Of a stretch of 64,000 nt of DNA, positions 15,524-23,461 are shown in pieces (position 1 is the first letter of the stretch; every line of letters begins with the position of its first letter). The stretch lies in assembly GCA_047936785.1 (NCBI GenBank), contig CP176394.1, one strand, 5' to 3'. The DNA is from Acidaminobacterium chupaoyuni (GTDB lineage: Bacteria > Bacillota > Clostridia > Oscillospirales > Butyricicoccaceae). A program made the translations under genes and the position numbers. The notes below the pieces were generated by a model. It ran no database searches. It was not told the origin of the DNA and saw nothing but the letters and a program-made list of their open reading frames with translations.

Positions 15524-16123
15524 ATGCTTCATAAAGAGCCCAATATTGAAGAAGATGTGCGGCTGACCGCCGCGCGCCTTGGGGATTACACACAGATCAA
15601 GGCCCACAGCGTTTTGAACGATGTGGAATTCGGCGATTTTTCCTATTGCGCAGGGTATAACCAAATCGATTATGCCATCATCGGCAAATTTTGTTCTTTT
15701 GCCACCAATGTGAGGATCAACCCCGGCAACCACCCCGCCTATACAAGGATCGCCCAGCATCATTTCACCTATCGAAGCGAGATGTTCGGGTTTGGCGAAG
15801 ATGACAAAGCTTTTTTCGATTGGCGCAAAAACAGCCTTGTGACCATCGGCAATGATGTTTGGATCGGCCACAACGCAACCGTCATGCCCGGGGTGACCAT
15901 CGGCAACGGTGCCGTGATCGGCACAGGCGCGGTGGTAACAAAAGATGTGGCCGCCTATTCGGTGGTGGCCGGTGTTCCCGCAAAGCTTATCAAAATGCGT
16001 TTTTCGGATGATTTGATCGAAAGGATCGAGCGATCGGCCTGGTGGGATTGGAGTTACGATGTTTTAAAACAGCGTCTGGCGGATTTCAGAGATTTTGATG
16101 CCTTTGTTCAAAAATATTTATAA
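15524..16123 (+). CDS. Left-handed beta-helix (hexapeptide) acetyltransferase
   Basis: A 199-residue protein with isoleucine-patch repeats throughout; VTIGNDVWIGHNATVMPGV and AVIGTGAVVTKDVAAYSVVAGVPAK are the classic C-terminal coils with the active histidine near GNHPAY. The middle YRSEMFGFGEDDKAFFDWRK resembles the subgroup annotated as 'phosphonate metabolism transferase hexapeptide family' and also xenobiotic (chloramphenicol/streptogramin) acetyltransferases. No phosphonate genes lie nearby, so I only call an O- or N-acetyltransferase of unknown acceptor. It is transcribed from its own promoter; the ribosome site is AAGAAGGG. Confidence 0.88.
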   Translation: MLHKEPNIEEDVRLTAARLGDYTQIKAHSVLNDVEFGDFSYCAGYNQIDYAIIGKFCSFATNVRINPGNHPAYTRIAQHHFTYRSEMFGFGEDDKAFFDWRKNSLVTIGNDVWIGHNATVMPGVTIGNGAVIGTGAVVTKDVAAYSVVAGVPAKLIKMRFSDDLIERIERSAWWDWSYDVLKQRLADFRDFDAFVQKYL

Positions 16124-16173
16124 ACAGGCGCCCCGCCGCGGCAAAGCCCGCGGGCAGAAAGGATTTTTTGATT

Positions 16174-16707
16174 ATGGCGAAACGCAAAAAAGATCTGGTC
16201 AACCAGATCATCAACGGGATAAGGGAAGATATGACCGATGAAGAAGTGCTGCATCTGCTTTTGCAGAACAAGGTTTCCAAAGGGGAACCTTCCACCTATA
16301 CCTTTGGGCAGCGCGCGGCGGATCATATCGCCCAGTTTGCCGGCAGCTGGACTTTTATCTTCATCTTCGTGGGCGCTTTGATCTTTTGGATGATTTTGAA
16401 TATTTTCTGGCTGGTGAAGGCCTTTGATCCCTATCCCTTCATTTTGCTCAATCTGGTGCTTTCCTGTGTGGCCGCCATCCAGGCTCCTCTGATCATGATG
16501 AGCCAGAACCGCCAGGAAGCCAAAGACCGCAGCCGCGCCGAAAACGATTATAAAGTGAATTTGAAAACCGAAATCGTCATCGAAGACCTTCACAGCAAGA
16601 TGGATCTGATTTTAAAACAGCAGGCCGCCCTGCAAAAAGACATGGAGCGCCTGAAGGGCAAGCCCGAAACGCCGCCTGCCCAGCCGCCCGAGGCGCCGCT
16701 GAAATAA
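16174..16707 (+). CDS. DUF1003 membrane protein
   Basis: A 177-residue protein with two transmembrane helices (about 56-78 and 90-112). The core from FGQRAADHIAQFAGSW to LSCVAAIQAPLIMMSQNRQ is the DUF1003 signature. The C-terminal part is a hydrophilic helix (residues 113-160) ending in a proline-rich tail. The family is widespread but its function is unknown; some members accompany cation-homeostasis genes. ATG 16174 follows AGAAAGGA; a TTG six bases earlier is in frame but less likely. The next gene starts 25 bases downstream. Confidence 0.88.
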   Translation: MAKRKKDLVNQIINGIREDMTDEEVLHLLLQNKVSKGEPSTYTFGQRAADHIAQFAGSWTFIFIFVGALIFWMILNIFWLVKAFDPYPFILLNLVLSCVAAIQAPLIMMSQNRQEAKDRSRAENDYKVNLKTEIVIEDLHSKMDLILKQQAALQKDMERLKGKPETPPAQPPEAPLK

Positions 16708-16732
16708 TTCGCCGGTGCAGGAGGAATTTTTG

Positions 16733-17293
16733 ATGAAAAACATCCGCGTTTGGACAAAGCAGCATGAAAACGCCGCCCGCCTTTTAGAAGAGACCGGCCG
16801 TTATTTCGGCCGCCGCGAATATGTGGGCATCGATCTGGGCGAAGACGCGCCTTTGGTTCTGGAAGCTTATAACTGGCTTGTGAGCCACGGCCCGCTTGCC
16901 CGCGCGCCAAAGCCGCCCGAGGCGGAATATCCCGTGTGGGTCTCTTTTCGCCATGAAGATACCATGCTCCACACCCCGCATACCGTGATTTTAGAGCTTT
17001 CTGTGGATCCTTCGCTGGTGACCGAGATCGATATCAACAAATGGGGAACCATCCTCAATTACGGCTATATCCCCGCCGATGAAAAAGACAGGCTGCGCCA
17101 CCGCAGGCTGCTGGAAGATTACGGCGTCAGCGATACCAAAGCCTATATGTCGCAGTTTTATCCGCAGATCCGGCGCGAGATCATCGCCAGCTGGGATCGC
17201 CTGTTTGACCCTTCCGTTTCGCTGGGCAACGGGCAGACCTACGGCGTTTTATGGGAGGTGCGCAAAGAATGGGTGACCAACATCACCAGATGA
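16733..17293 (+). CDS. DUF3841 protein, first of a tandem pair
   Basis: A 186-residue soluble protein after a strong CAGGAGG site. It begins IRVWTKQHENAARLLEETGRY, contains a YPVWVSFRHED strand and ends in SWDRLFDPS and GVLWEVRKEWV, all matching its downstream neighbour. This is the DUF3841 pattern; no catalytic residues are established for the family. The stop overlaps the start of the second copy (ATGA), so the two are translationally coupled and may form a heterodimer. No signal peptide. Confidence 0.85.
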   Translation: MKNIRVWTKQHENAARLLEETGRYFGRREYVGIDLGEDAPLVLEAYNWLVSHGPLARAPKPPEAEYPVWVSFRHEDTMLHTPHTVILELSVDPSLVTEIDINKWGTILNYGYIPADEKDRLRHRRLLEDYGVSDTKAYMSQFYPQIRREIIASWDRLFDPSVSLGNGQTYGVLWEVRKEWVTNITR

Positions 17294-17844
17294 CCGTTTA
17301 TTCCGCCCAGACAGAAACGGTTTTATCGGTTCTGATGCAGGAGGGCGTCTGCTTTTCACGGCGGCGGTATGTGGCCGAAAAATACGGCGAGAGCGCGCCG
17401 ATTTTTTTGACCGCCTATGATTGGTTTGTAAAAGAGCTGAAAAACCGCCTGCCCATGCCAAGCGGCGCGGAATATCCCTATTGGGCCTTTCAGCAGCGTT
17501 ACAGCGTGGAAGCTTCGGGCCTGCGCCATGTGCTTCGGCTCAATATCCCCATGGAAGAAGCCGTGTTTTTCGACCTTTATGATTGGAACAAGATTCTGCG
17601 CCTGAGCTATCTGGGCGAAACGCCCCAAGAGGAAGAAGCCTTCGCCCGGGCGCTGAAGCTTCGCGGCATCCGCAGCACCAACGAACTGCTTTTAACGAAT
17701 TTTTATCCCGACCTCAAAGCCGAGATCCTCGGCAGCTGGCAGCGCCTGTTCCGCCACGACCGCGCCATCAAAGAAGGCAGCTCCCCTTTGACAAGCGTTC
17801 AGGCCGGGCTTTGGCAGCTGAAAAAAGAATGGCTGATTCCTTGA
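17290..17844 (+). CDS. DUF3841 protein, second of a tandem pair
   Basis: A 184-residue paralogue of the preceding protein. Shared landmarks in the same order are a TVYSAQTETV start, FSRRRYVAEKYGESAP (compare FGRREYVGIDLGEDAP), AEYPYWAFQQRYS, DLYDWNKIL, FYPDLKAEILGSWQRLF and LWQLKKEWL. The start is the ATG of the ATGA overlap at 17290. Divergence between the copies is substantial, so the duplication is not recent. Function unknown; a promoter-like sequence begins 9 bases after its stop. Confidence 0.85.
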   Translation: MTVYSAQTETVLSVLMQEGVCFSRRRYVAEKYGESAPIFLTAYDWFVKELKNRLPMPSGAEYPYWAFQQRYSVEASGLRHVLRLNIPMEEAVFFDLYDWNKILRLSYLGETPQEEEAFARALKLRGIRSTNELLLTNFYPDLKAEILGSWQRLFRHDRAIKEGSSPLTSVQAGLWQLKKEWLIP

Positions 17845-17852
17845 ATTTTCCA

Positions 17853-17880
17853 TTGATTCAGGAAAATTTTATGTTATGAT
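17853..17880 (+). promoter_or_regulatory. Promoter-like sequence after the DUF3841 pair
   Basis: TTGATT (17853-17858) and TATGAT (17875-17880) with a 16-base spacer. It would read into a GC-rich 340-base stretch without a gene before the diguanylate cyclase. Confidence 0.5.
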
Positions 17881-18224
17881 AAAGGCAGCCGCCGAACGCC
17901 GCAAGCCCCAAAAGCCGACAGGCCAATGGGCCCTGCGCCACGCCGCAGGGCCGGCAACAGGCCGCCAAGGCCGGGCAAGCGCCACGCCGCGGAGCAGATA
18001 AGCGGCTGAAAACAACGCCGCAGGGCAGGTAAGCGCAGACCTTTTTTCGCCCGCTCTCCCGCGGAAGGATGCCGGGGCGACCTGCCTGCAAACATCGCTA
18101 TTTGCTGTTTTGAGGCATTTCGCGGGCAAACAGCACTATTTTTAATTCCAAATAGTATTTTTATTTATTTGTAAAACGAATAGTTTTCAAAAACAAAGTT
18201 TTGGAAAAGGAGGAGATTTCTTCT
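17881..18224 (+). other. GC-rich untranslated stretch, possible structured leader or small RNA
   Basis: No convincing gene on either strand. A perfect hairpin GGCCCTGCG-ccacg-CGCAGGGCC lies at about 17930-17952, followed by GGCC...GGCC repeats and three copies of the sequence ACGCCGC. From about 18130 the sequence turns AT-rich up to the AAGGAGGAG ribosome site at 18207. It may be a leader of the cyclase gene or a separate small RNA. Confidence 0.4.
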
Positions 18225-19340
18225 ATGATGGCCGAATTAGGCCCGGTGATCGCCCCGGGCATTCTCAATGCAATTCTTCTTCTTTTTCTTTATTGGCTTG
18301 TCAGCCGCAACCGCATTCTTTCCCCGCGCAGAACACAGCATTATAAAATAGCGCTGCTGCTGACGATTTTCATGCTTCTGGCCGAAAACCTGACGGTGGC
18401 GGCCGATGCGGGCGGGCCGGGCTGGCGGGTGGTGAACCTGCTTTGCAACACGCTTGGTTTCGCGTTTTCGCCCCTGCTGCCCATCGTGCTGGCATCGATC
18501 TATACCGAAAATTCCCGTGATTCTCTGGCGCTGCTTCTGCCGCAGGCTCTTGTGGCGGCGGCCGCGCTGATTTCGCCTTTCACGGGGTGGATCTTTTCGG
18601 TTTCGCCCGAAAATGTTTATCAGCGGGGGCCGTTTTTCTTCTTTTATGTGCTGAGCTATCTTTATAGCTTTGCCATTCTGATTTTCGCCACCATCCGCCA
18701 GACGAAGGGCTTTGGCAAGCCCGCGCGGCGCTTTTTTCTGGGCATCTGCGCGGTGATTTTGGCGGGCACGACCCTTCAGGTGATGGTGCCTTCCATCCAC
18801 ACCACCTGGCAAAGCGTCACCTGTATGCTGACGCTTTATTACCTCTTCCAGCGCGAGCTCCAGTTTCAATATGATGTTCTGACAGGGCTTCTCAACCGCG
18901 AAGCCTTTCAGCGCGAGTTCGACCGTTTGGCGGGCGTGCCTTCGGTTCTGGTGATGATTTTGGATGTTGACCGGTTCAAGCAGGTCAACGACCGTTACGG
19001 CCATCTGGCGGGCGACCGCTGTTTGCAGACCATGGCCAAGGTGTTAAAGGAAACGCTGGGCCCGCTGGGGCAGTGTTTCCGCATCGGCGGCGATGAATTC
19101 TGCGTGCTGGGGGCGGCCTGCACGGAAAGCCGCGTGGAAGAATGCGGCGCGGCCCTTCGGGCACGGCTGGCAGAGCTTCAAAAGCAAGACCCCACCCTGC
19201 CGAGCATCACCTGGGGTTATGCCATTACGCCCGGTTCGCTTCTGGAAGAAGGGTGGCAGAAAGCCGATCAGGCGCTTTATGCCGGCAAAGCCGCCAATGG
19301 CGGCCGCCGGCGGGGGGATTTACAAACAGAACAGGTTTAA
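18225..19340 (+). CDS. Membrane diguanylate cyclase (GGDEF), no I-site
   Basis: A 371-residue protein. Residues 1-210 hold about seven hydrophobic helices, like a 7TM histidine-kinase-type sensor. From YDVLTGLLNREAF onward is a GGDEF domain with metal-binding LDVDRFKQVNDRYGHLAGD and the catalytic loop RIGGDEF. The enzyme should make cyclic di-GMP from two GTP. The position of the inhibitory RxxD motif (5 residues before the loop) reads LGPL, so product inhibition is probably absent. ATG 18225 is 9-11 bases after AAGGAGGAG; ATG 18228 is possible. Repeat element B begins directly at the stop codon. Confidence 0.9.
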   Translation: MMAELGPVIAPGILNAILLLFLYWLVSRNRILSPRRTQHYKIALLLTIFMLLAENLTVAADAGGPGWRVVNLLCNTLGFAFSPLLPIVLASIYTENSRDSLALLLPQALVAAAALISPFTGWIFSVSPENVYQRGPFFFFYVLSYLYSFAILIFATIRQTKGFGKPARRFFLGICAVILAGTTLQVMVPSIHTTWQSVTCMLTLYYLFQRELQFQYDVLTGLLNREAFQREFDRLAGVPSVLVMILDVDRFKQVNDRYGHLAGDRCLQTMAKVLKETLGPLGQCFRIGGDEFCVLGAACTESRVEECGAALRARLAELQKQDPTLPSITWGYAITPGSLLEEGWQKADQALYAGKAANGGRRRGDLQTEQV

Positions 19341-19467
19341 AAAAACAGCCTGCTGCAAAATCGTGGTCGAGCCAAGATTCGACCCCGCAAGCCGCGTTGG
19401 GAAAGATCCCAGCGCCGTCTCTTGCGCGGGAACGGTCTTGATCGTTCCGTTTTGCGGCAGGCTTTTT
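19341..19467 (+). repeat. Structured intergenic element, copy B (terminator-like)
   Basis: Outer arms AGCCTGCTGCAAAA and TTTTGCGGCAGGCT end in TTTTT. Within are four stems: GGTCGA/TCGACC, CGCAAG/CTTGCG enclosing GCGTTGGGA/TCCCAGCGC, and GGAACGGT/ATCGTTCC. Copy C has the same stems with paired base changes. The element lies directly after the cyclase stop codon. Confidence 0.8.
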
Positions 19468-19594
19468 CTATATATTTCTATTCTTTCAAAATCTTTAGGT
19501 TACGCAAAGGTTATCTTCAGCTTTCTTTGGTAATATGGCCATACTGACCGTTTTACACACAAAAACAGATCCATCACGCAAGAAGGAGTTGGCC

Positions 19595-20266
19595 ATGAAA
19601 AAGCGATTTTTAACCGTTATTCTGCCGGCGGCGCTGGCCGGACTTTTCATCGGCATCGCGGGCCGATGGCTGAAGATCCCCCCCAAAACCTTTTTGACTT
19701 ATTATTTCATTGCGGGCGCCGTTTTCATCGCCGCGCTGGTGATCTTGCAGTTTTTGCTTTTGAAGCATTATCAAAAAAAGATCCGCGCCGCCTGCGATCT
19801 GTTGGAAGGCGGCGAGCCGCAGGCCGCGTTAGACCGCTTCCGCTCGCTTTATGAAGGCGCCCGCGGCGCTTATCTGAAAACCTTGCTGGCTTTGGATGTC
19901 TGCGCCGCTTATTGCGACCTGAAACAATATGACCGCGCTTTGGAAATTTTGCAGCGGGATGAGAAGCATTGCCTGAAAGGCCTTTTGAAGCCGCTCTATT
20001 TCATGAACCTTTGCTTCTGCTATTTTTATCTGGGGCGCGAAGAAGAAGCGCTGGCCCTTTATGACCGTTATGAAAAAGACCTGCATGCCCTGTCGTTCCA
20101 CCGGGAATTCGAGGCCAACACCTCGATCTTATCCGTTTATGTTTCGGTGGCCCGGGGCGAAACCGATCTGGCGCGGCCCAAGCTGGAACTGGCCAAACAG
20201 ATCTGGCAGTCGCCGCGCTTTCAAGAGGATTACCGAAGATTGGAGGCGCTGATCCATGAAGCATAA
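19595..20266 (+). CDS. Membrane-anchored TPR-like protein
   Basis: A 223-residue protein. Two helices at about residues 5-25 and 33-56 anchor it; the soluble part from KKIRAACDLLEGGEPQAALDRF contains three to four TPR-type helix pairs (EGGEPQAALDRFRSLY, LKQYDRALEILQRD, LGREEEALALYDRY, VARGETDLARPKLEL). TPRs bind protein partners. ATG 19595 follows AAGGAG. It overlaps the next gene by 11 bases and opens a four-gene overlapping cluster of membrane proteins (19.6-21.9 kb) whose joint function I do not recognise. Confidence 0.82.
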   Translation: MKKRFLTVILPAALAGLFIGIAGRWLKIPPKTFLTYYFIAGAVFIAALVILQFLLLKHYQKKIRAACDLLEGGEPQAALDRFRSLYEGARGAYLKTLLALDVCAAYCDLKQYDRALEILQRDEKHCLKGLLKPLYFMNLCFCYFYLGREEEALALYDRYEKDLHALSFHREFEANTSILSVYVSVARGETDLARPKLELAKQIWQSPRFQEDYRRLEALIHEA

Positions 20267-20633
20267 AGCAAAATGGGCCCCGCCGCTGTTTTTGCTGGGC
20301 TGCGCGTTCTGCGGGGCGGGGGTCTTCCTTTTCAAAAAGCTTTACCGCATGAATTTAAAAGAATATACTTCCCACGCGCTTTATATGGCGGTTCTGGATG
20401 ATGAGATCGCGCGAAAAGAGCTGAGCGGCGTTTCGGTGGCGGCCCAAAAGGTGGTTTTCCCCGCCCGCAGGCATTCGCTGCAATACCGCTATCATCTTTT
20501 CCTCGATTTGAATCAAGGCAAGACCGCCGAAACCCTGAAACAGGAAACCGCCGCGCTGGAACGGCGCCTTTCCGCCCTTGCGCCCACGGCAGGCGACCTG
20601 TCTGCTTCATCTGATTCCAAAGGAGTTCACTGA
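20256..20633 (+). CDS. Small single-helix membrane protein, unknown function
   Basis: A 125-residue protein with one N-terminal transmembrane helix (about residues 8-28, APPLFLLGCAFCGAGVFLF) and a charged, helical, probably cytoplasmic or extracytoplasmic tail. I recognise no family. It starts inside the preceding TPR gene (11-base overlap), and the next gene starts 1 base after its stop, so it is certainly part of the same operon. The overlap and shared high GC argue for a real gene. Confidence 0.7.
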   Translation: MKHKAKWAPPLFLLGCAFCGAGVFLFKKLYRMNLKEYTSHALYMAVLDDEIARKELSGVSVAAQKVVFPARRHSLQYRYHLFLDLNQGKTAETLKQETAALERRLSALAPTAGDLSASSDSKGVH

Positions 20634-20634
20634 T

Positions 20635-21363
20635 ATGTTTCGACCCCTGCATCTGCTGGTTTTGGCGTTCACGCTGTTTTTTGTGCCGCGCTTCTGCCGG
20701 CAAATGGAACCGCAGCCCCGAAAAACCCAGGCGTTCCTTCGGTTTTCCGCCGTTTTGATGCTGTTTTTCGACCCGGCCTATTGGCTTTGGGAATGGCAGA
20801 CCACGGGCAGGTTCCACCCCGCCACCTCGCTGCCCCTTTACCTGTGTTCGCTGTTCTGGATGCTGCTGCCCATTGCCGTGTTTTCGAAGCAGGGGCTCTG
20901 GAAGCGCATCGCGCTGGCAAACCTTTGCACCTTTGGCCTGATGGGCGGCGTTTTGGGGCTGGTTTTCAATGTTTACCTCAACCAATATCCCTTTTTCAGC
21001 TTTGTGCCCCTGCGCAGCCTGCTTTATCACTTTATGATGATTCTGGTTTCGGCGCTGCTTTGGAAAACCGAGCTTTACCGGCCCCGGCGCGGGGATGCTT
21101 TTCTCTGCTGGGTTCCCGTGGGCATGCTGCTGATCCCCTGCGCGATATTTTCCCGTTTGTATGGCTGGGATTACTGCTATCTCCACGGCGGGCAAGGCAC
21201 CCCCCTGGCGCATTTAAGCGCTCTGCTTCCCCCGCCGTTCTACTTTCTCGTTTTATATGGCGGATTGGCTTTGGTCGTTTACGGCGTGTTTTTCCGCGCC
21301 GCAGACGCCGAAGACCGGCCCCGCCGGGCAGAAGAAGAAAGGATGCCTTATGAATCACTATAA
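20635..21363 (+). CDS. YwaF/TMEM164-family integral membrane protein
   Basis: A 242-residue, about seven-helix membrane protein. LPLYLCSLFWMLLPIAVF (about 63-80), with a conserved LPLxLC element, and the general helix pattern fit the TIGR02206/YwaF family. Function is unproven; eukaryotic TMEM164 relatives act as acyltransferases. ATG 20635 has an AAGGAG site; the longer open frame starts within the preceding gene. It overlaps the following gene by 14 bases. Confidence 0.78.
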   Translation: MFRPLHLLVLAFTLFFVPRFCRQMEPQPRKTQAFLRFSAVLMLFFDPAYWLWEWQTTGRFHPATSLPLYLCSLFWMLLPIAVFSKQGLWKRIALANLCTFGLMGGVLGLVFNVYLNQYPFFSFVPLRSLLYHFMMILVSALLWKTELYRPRRGDAFLCWVPVGMLLIPCAIFSRLYGWDYCYLHGGQGTPLAHLSALLPPPFYFLVLYGGLALVVYGVFFRAADAEDRPRRAEEERMPYESL

Positions 21364-21853
21364 ATCATGGAGCGGGCTTGAAAAACAGCTTTCCAACAAC
21401 CTTTGTCTGCCGCTGCGCCGGCGGGTGAGTTATTTTTTGACCCGCTATCACGATGTGCATAACGCCTATGGCCGCGCCGCCATCCGCTATGACGGCAAAG
21501 AACTGGTCACCTTTTCCTGGATCGAGCAATATCATCAGGAAAACGACCTGGCGCGCCTGGCCATGCAGGCCCCCGACCTGCCCTTTGAAGAGCTGGAAAA
21601 CCTGATGAAGCCCAGCTGGGATGCGCTGTGCACCTATCACGAACAGGATTTTCTGGCCGCCGCGCTGGAATATCGCAGCATGAACATGCAGCAGGCGCTG
21701 GCTTCCGATAACTATATCATCCGCATTCTTGCGGTTTTAGATAAGCGCGTGGGCCGCCGCGCCCTTGCCCAGATCGCCGCATCCAAAGAATATGAGCACT
21801 ACCCCGCCTGGGTCAGGCAGTTTTATGAGTTGCGCCTTTCTTTGGAAGAATAA
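21350..21853 (+). CDS. Soluble protein of unknown function, SF0329-like
   Basis: A 167-residue protein beginning MNHYKSWSGLEKQLSNNL, with RVSYFLTRYHDVHNAYGRAAIRYDGKEL; this WSGLEKQL...RYDGKEL pattern recalls the small 'SF0329' family, but the match is from memory. The second half is helical (AALEYRSMNMQQALASDNYIIRILAVLDKRVGR). The start codon lies inside the YwaF-like gene, so translation is coupled. It ends the cluster, followed by a bidirectional terminator. Function unknown. Confidence 0.75.
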   Translation: MNHYKSWSGLEKQLSNNLCLPLRRRVSYFLTRYHDVHNAYGRAAIRYDGKELVTFSWIEQYHQENDLARLAMQAPDLPFEELENLMKPSWDALCTYHEQDFLAAALEYRSMNMQQALASDNYIIRILAVLDKRVGRRALAQIAASKEYEHYPAWVRQFYELRLSLEE

Positions 21854-21897
21854 CCTTTCCGTTCGCTCATTTCTTTTCTCCCTCATCTCATAAAAAG

Positions 21898-21938
21898 CGA
21901 AAAGCTGCAGCCCGCCCACGGCAGGTTGCAGCTTTTCG
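21898..21938. terminator. Bidirectional terminator between convergent genes
   Basis: CGAAAAGCTGCA and TGCAGCTTTTCG are perfect 12-bp arms around a 17-base loop. It serves the plus-strand cluster and the minus-strand GNAT gene. Confidence 0.75.
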
Positions 21939-21963
21939 TATGGATCACCGGCGTTAAAAAAGA

Positions 21964-22392
21964 TCAAAGGGCCTTGCTCATGGCAATATGGGGGCAGTGT
22001 TCATCCAGATAAACCGAGCCATGGGCCTGATAACCCAGTTTTTCATAGAACTCTTTTGCCTGCATCTGAGCGGAAAGTTCCAGAAATTTCGCGCCCTTCA
22101 TCTGGGCGAATTCTTCCAGACGGCGCACGACGAATTCACCCAGATGCCTGCCGCGCCAGGGCTTCATCACCGCGATGCGCCCCAGCAGATAGGTGCCGGG
22201 CCGGCCTTCTTTTTCATATAAGCGCCCGGTCGCCACGGGGCTGCCATCCAGATAGACCAGCAGATGCCAGGCGATGGGGTCGATTTCATCAAATTCTATT
22301 TGAAAACCTTGTTCTTTCATAAAAATTTCTTCGCGGATCGTTTTCGCCGCGGGGCAATTTTCCAGCCCGCGCTTGATCTCAAAGCTTTGCAT
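21964..22392 (-). CDS. GNAT N-acetyltransferase, ElaA-like
   Basis: A 142-residue acetyltransferase. LLGRIAVMKPWRGRHLGEFVVRRL carries the acetyl-CoA-binding V-x-x-x-x-R-G-x-x-x-G loop, and EFYEKLGYQAHG is the usual C-terminal motif. The length and IREEIFMKEQGFQIEFDEID near the N-terminus resemble ElaA/YjcF-type proteins of unknown acceptor. The start at 22392 has an AAAGGA site; the upstream 25 codons of the open frame have none. It is monocistronic and divergent from the thioesterase gene. Confidence 0.88.
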   Translation of the reverse strand: MQSFEIKRGLENCPAAKTIREEIFMKEQGFQIEFDEIDPIAWHLLVYLDGSPVATGRLYEKEGRPGTYLLGRIAVMKPWRGRHLGEFVVRRLEEFAQMKGAKFLELSAQMQAKEFYEKLGYQAHGSVYLDEHCPHIAMSKAL

Positions 22393-22540
22393 AGGTTCGT
22401 TCCTTTCTTCCTTGCGTTTGCCATCCACAACGAGCTTATTATACCGCATCTGCCTCTGCTTTTGCAAGGCAGTGTGTTGAGGGGCGAAAGGTTTTTTCGC
22501 GGTCTTTCAAGCGGCGCGCCGTTTGCCGCGGGCTGCTCTT

Positions 22541-22567
22541 TTGTTTTGGGCGGCAAACTGTTATAAT
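22541..22567 (+). promoter_or_regulatory. Probable promoter of the thioesterase gene
   Basis: A perfect TATAAT at 22562-22567 has TTGTTT 15 bases upstream (or TTTTGT with 17). The -10 box is convincing; the -35 box is not certain. Confidence 0.5.
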
Positions 22568-22608
22568 AAAAACAACAGCAAACCCTTGCCGAAAAGGAGA
22601 TACAAAAG

Positions 22609-23328
22609 ATGCCTTTTGAAAAAGAATTCATCGTTGTGCAAAGCGAATGTGATTTGAACAACAACATGACCATGGGCGCCATTTTAAGGCGGGCGCAGCA
22701 GATCAGCACCGACCACTGCGCGGCCCATGGCATTTTGCCCGAAACCTATGCCGCCACCCACACGGCTTTTCTGCTGGCCAAGGTTTCGGTTTTGCTCAAA
22801 CGCCCCATCAGGGTTTATGAACGCCTGCGCATCGCCACCAAAACCACAGATGCCTACCACGCCGTTTACCGCCGCCTCACCACCCTGCATACCGCCGAGG
22901 GCGAGAGCGTGGCCGAAATCGAGGCGCACTGGGTTCTGGTGGATACCCTGACCAGGCATATCCTCAGAGAAGCCCCGCCCCAGCTGTCTTTTGATTTTTC
23001 AGAAGAGGTGAAACAGCGCCACAAGATGCGCCTGCCGCTGAATATCGAAACCGAAGTTTGGGGCAGGGTCACCGCCGCTTATTCCCAAACCGATATGAAC
23101 CGCCATTTCAACAACGCCGCCTATGCCGATTGCATCTGCGACGCCATGCCGCCGGCGGAAATGGCCGCCACGCCCCTCACCCATCTTCTGCTTCATTATC
23201 ACCGCGAGCTGCCCTATGGCGAAACGATGACCCTGCGGCGGGGTTCCTGCCCGGGCGGCGGTTATTATTTCTGCGGCGATGGCGATAACGGCCTTGTTTT
23301 TGAAGCGTTCTGCTCCGGCGGCCAATAA
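22609..23328 (+). CDS. Acyl-ACP thioesterase (FatA/FatB family)
   Basis: A 239-residue double hot-dog enzyme releasing free fatty acids from acyl-carrier protein. The second hot dog has AAYSQTDMNRHFNNAAYAD, matching the D-x-N-x-H-x-N-N-x-x-Y catalytic motif; the first starts with ECDLNNNMTMGAILRRAQQISTDH. The length fits bacterial members (230-250). The AAAAGGAG site and its promoter make it monocistronic. Such enzymes tune membrane lipid chain length or supply free fatty acids; chain preference cannot be inferred. Confidence 0.9.
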   Translation: MPFEKEFIVVQSECDLNNNMTMGAILRRAQQISTDHCAAHGILPETYAATHTAFLLAKVSVLLKRPIRVYERLRIATKTTDAYHAVYRRLTTLHTAEGESVAEIEAHWVLVDTLTRHILREAPPQLSFDFSEEVKQRHKMRLPLNIETEVWGRVTAAYSQTDMNRHFNNAAYADCICDAMPPAEMAATPLTHLLLHYHRELPYGETMTLRRGSCPGGGYYFCGDGDNGLVFEAFCSGGQ

Positions 23329-23393
23329 CTGCCGCGCGTCAACCCACCCCTTTATGCAGAAAAATTGATCGTTTGCAGGTTCTTCTTTCACGC

Positions 23394-23437
23394 AAACAGG
23401 CGCTGCCGCAAAGAAAATTGCGGCAGCGCCTGTTTTT
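23394..23437. terminator. Bidirectional terminator
   Basis: An 18-bp perfect stem (AAACAGGCGCTGCCGCAA with its complement) has a 6-base loop and T runs on both strands. It lies between the convergent thioesterase and TDT genes. Confidence 0.92.
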
Positions 23438-23461
23438 ATGGAAGGTGTTGGTTTGGAAACA

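Noticed and set aside
18100..18224. A c-di-GMP riboswitch before the first diguanylate cyclase
   Set aside because: GGGCAAAC near 18125 resembles one piece of the class I motif, but the paired GACGCAAAG block and the rest of the core are absent.
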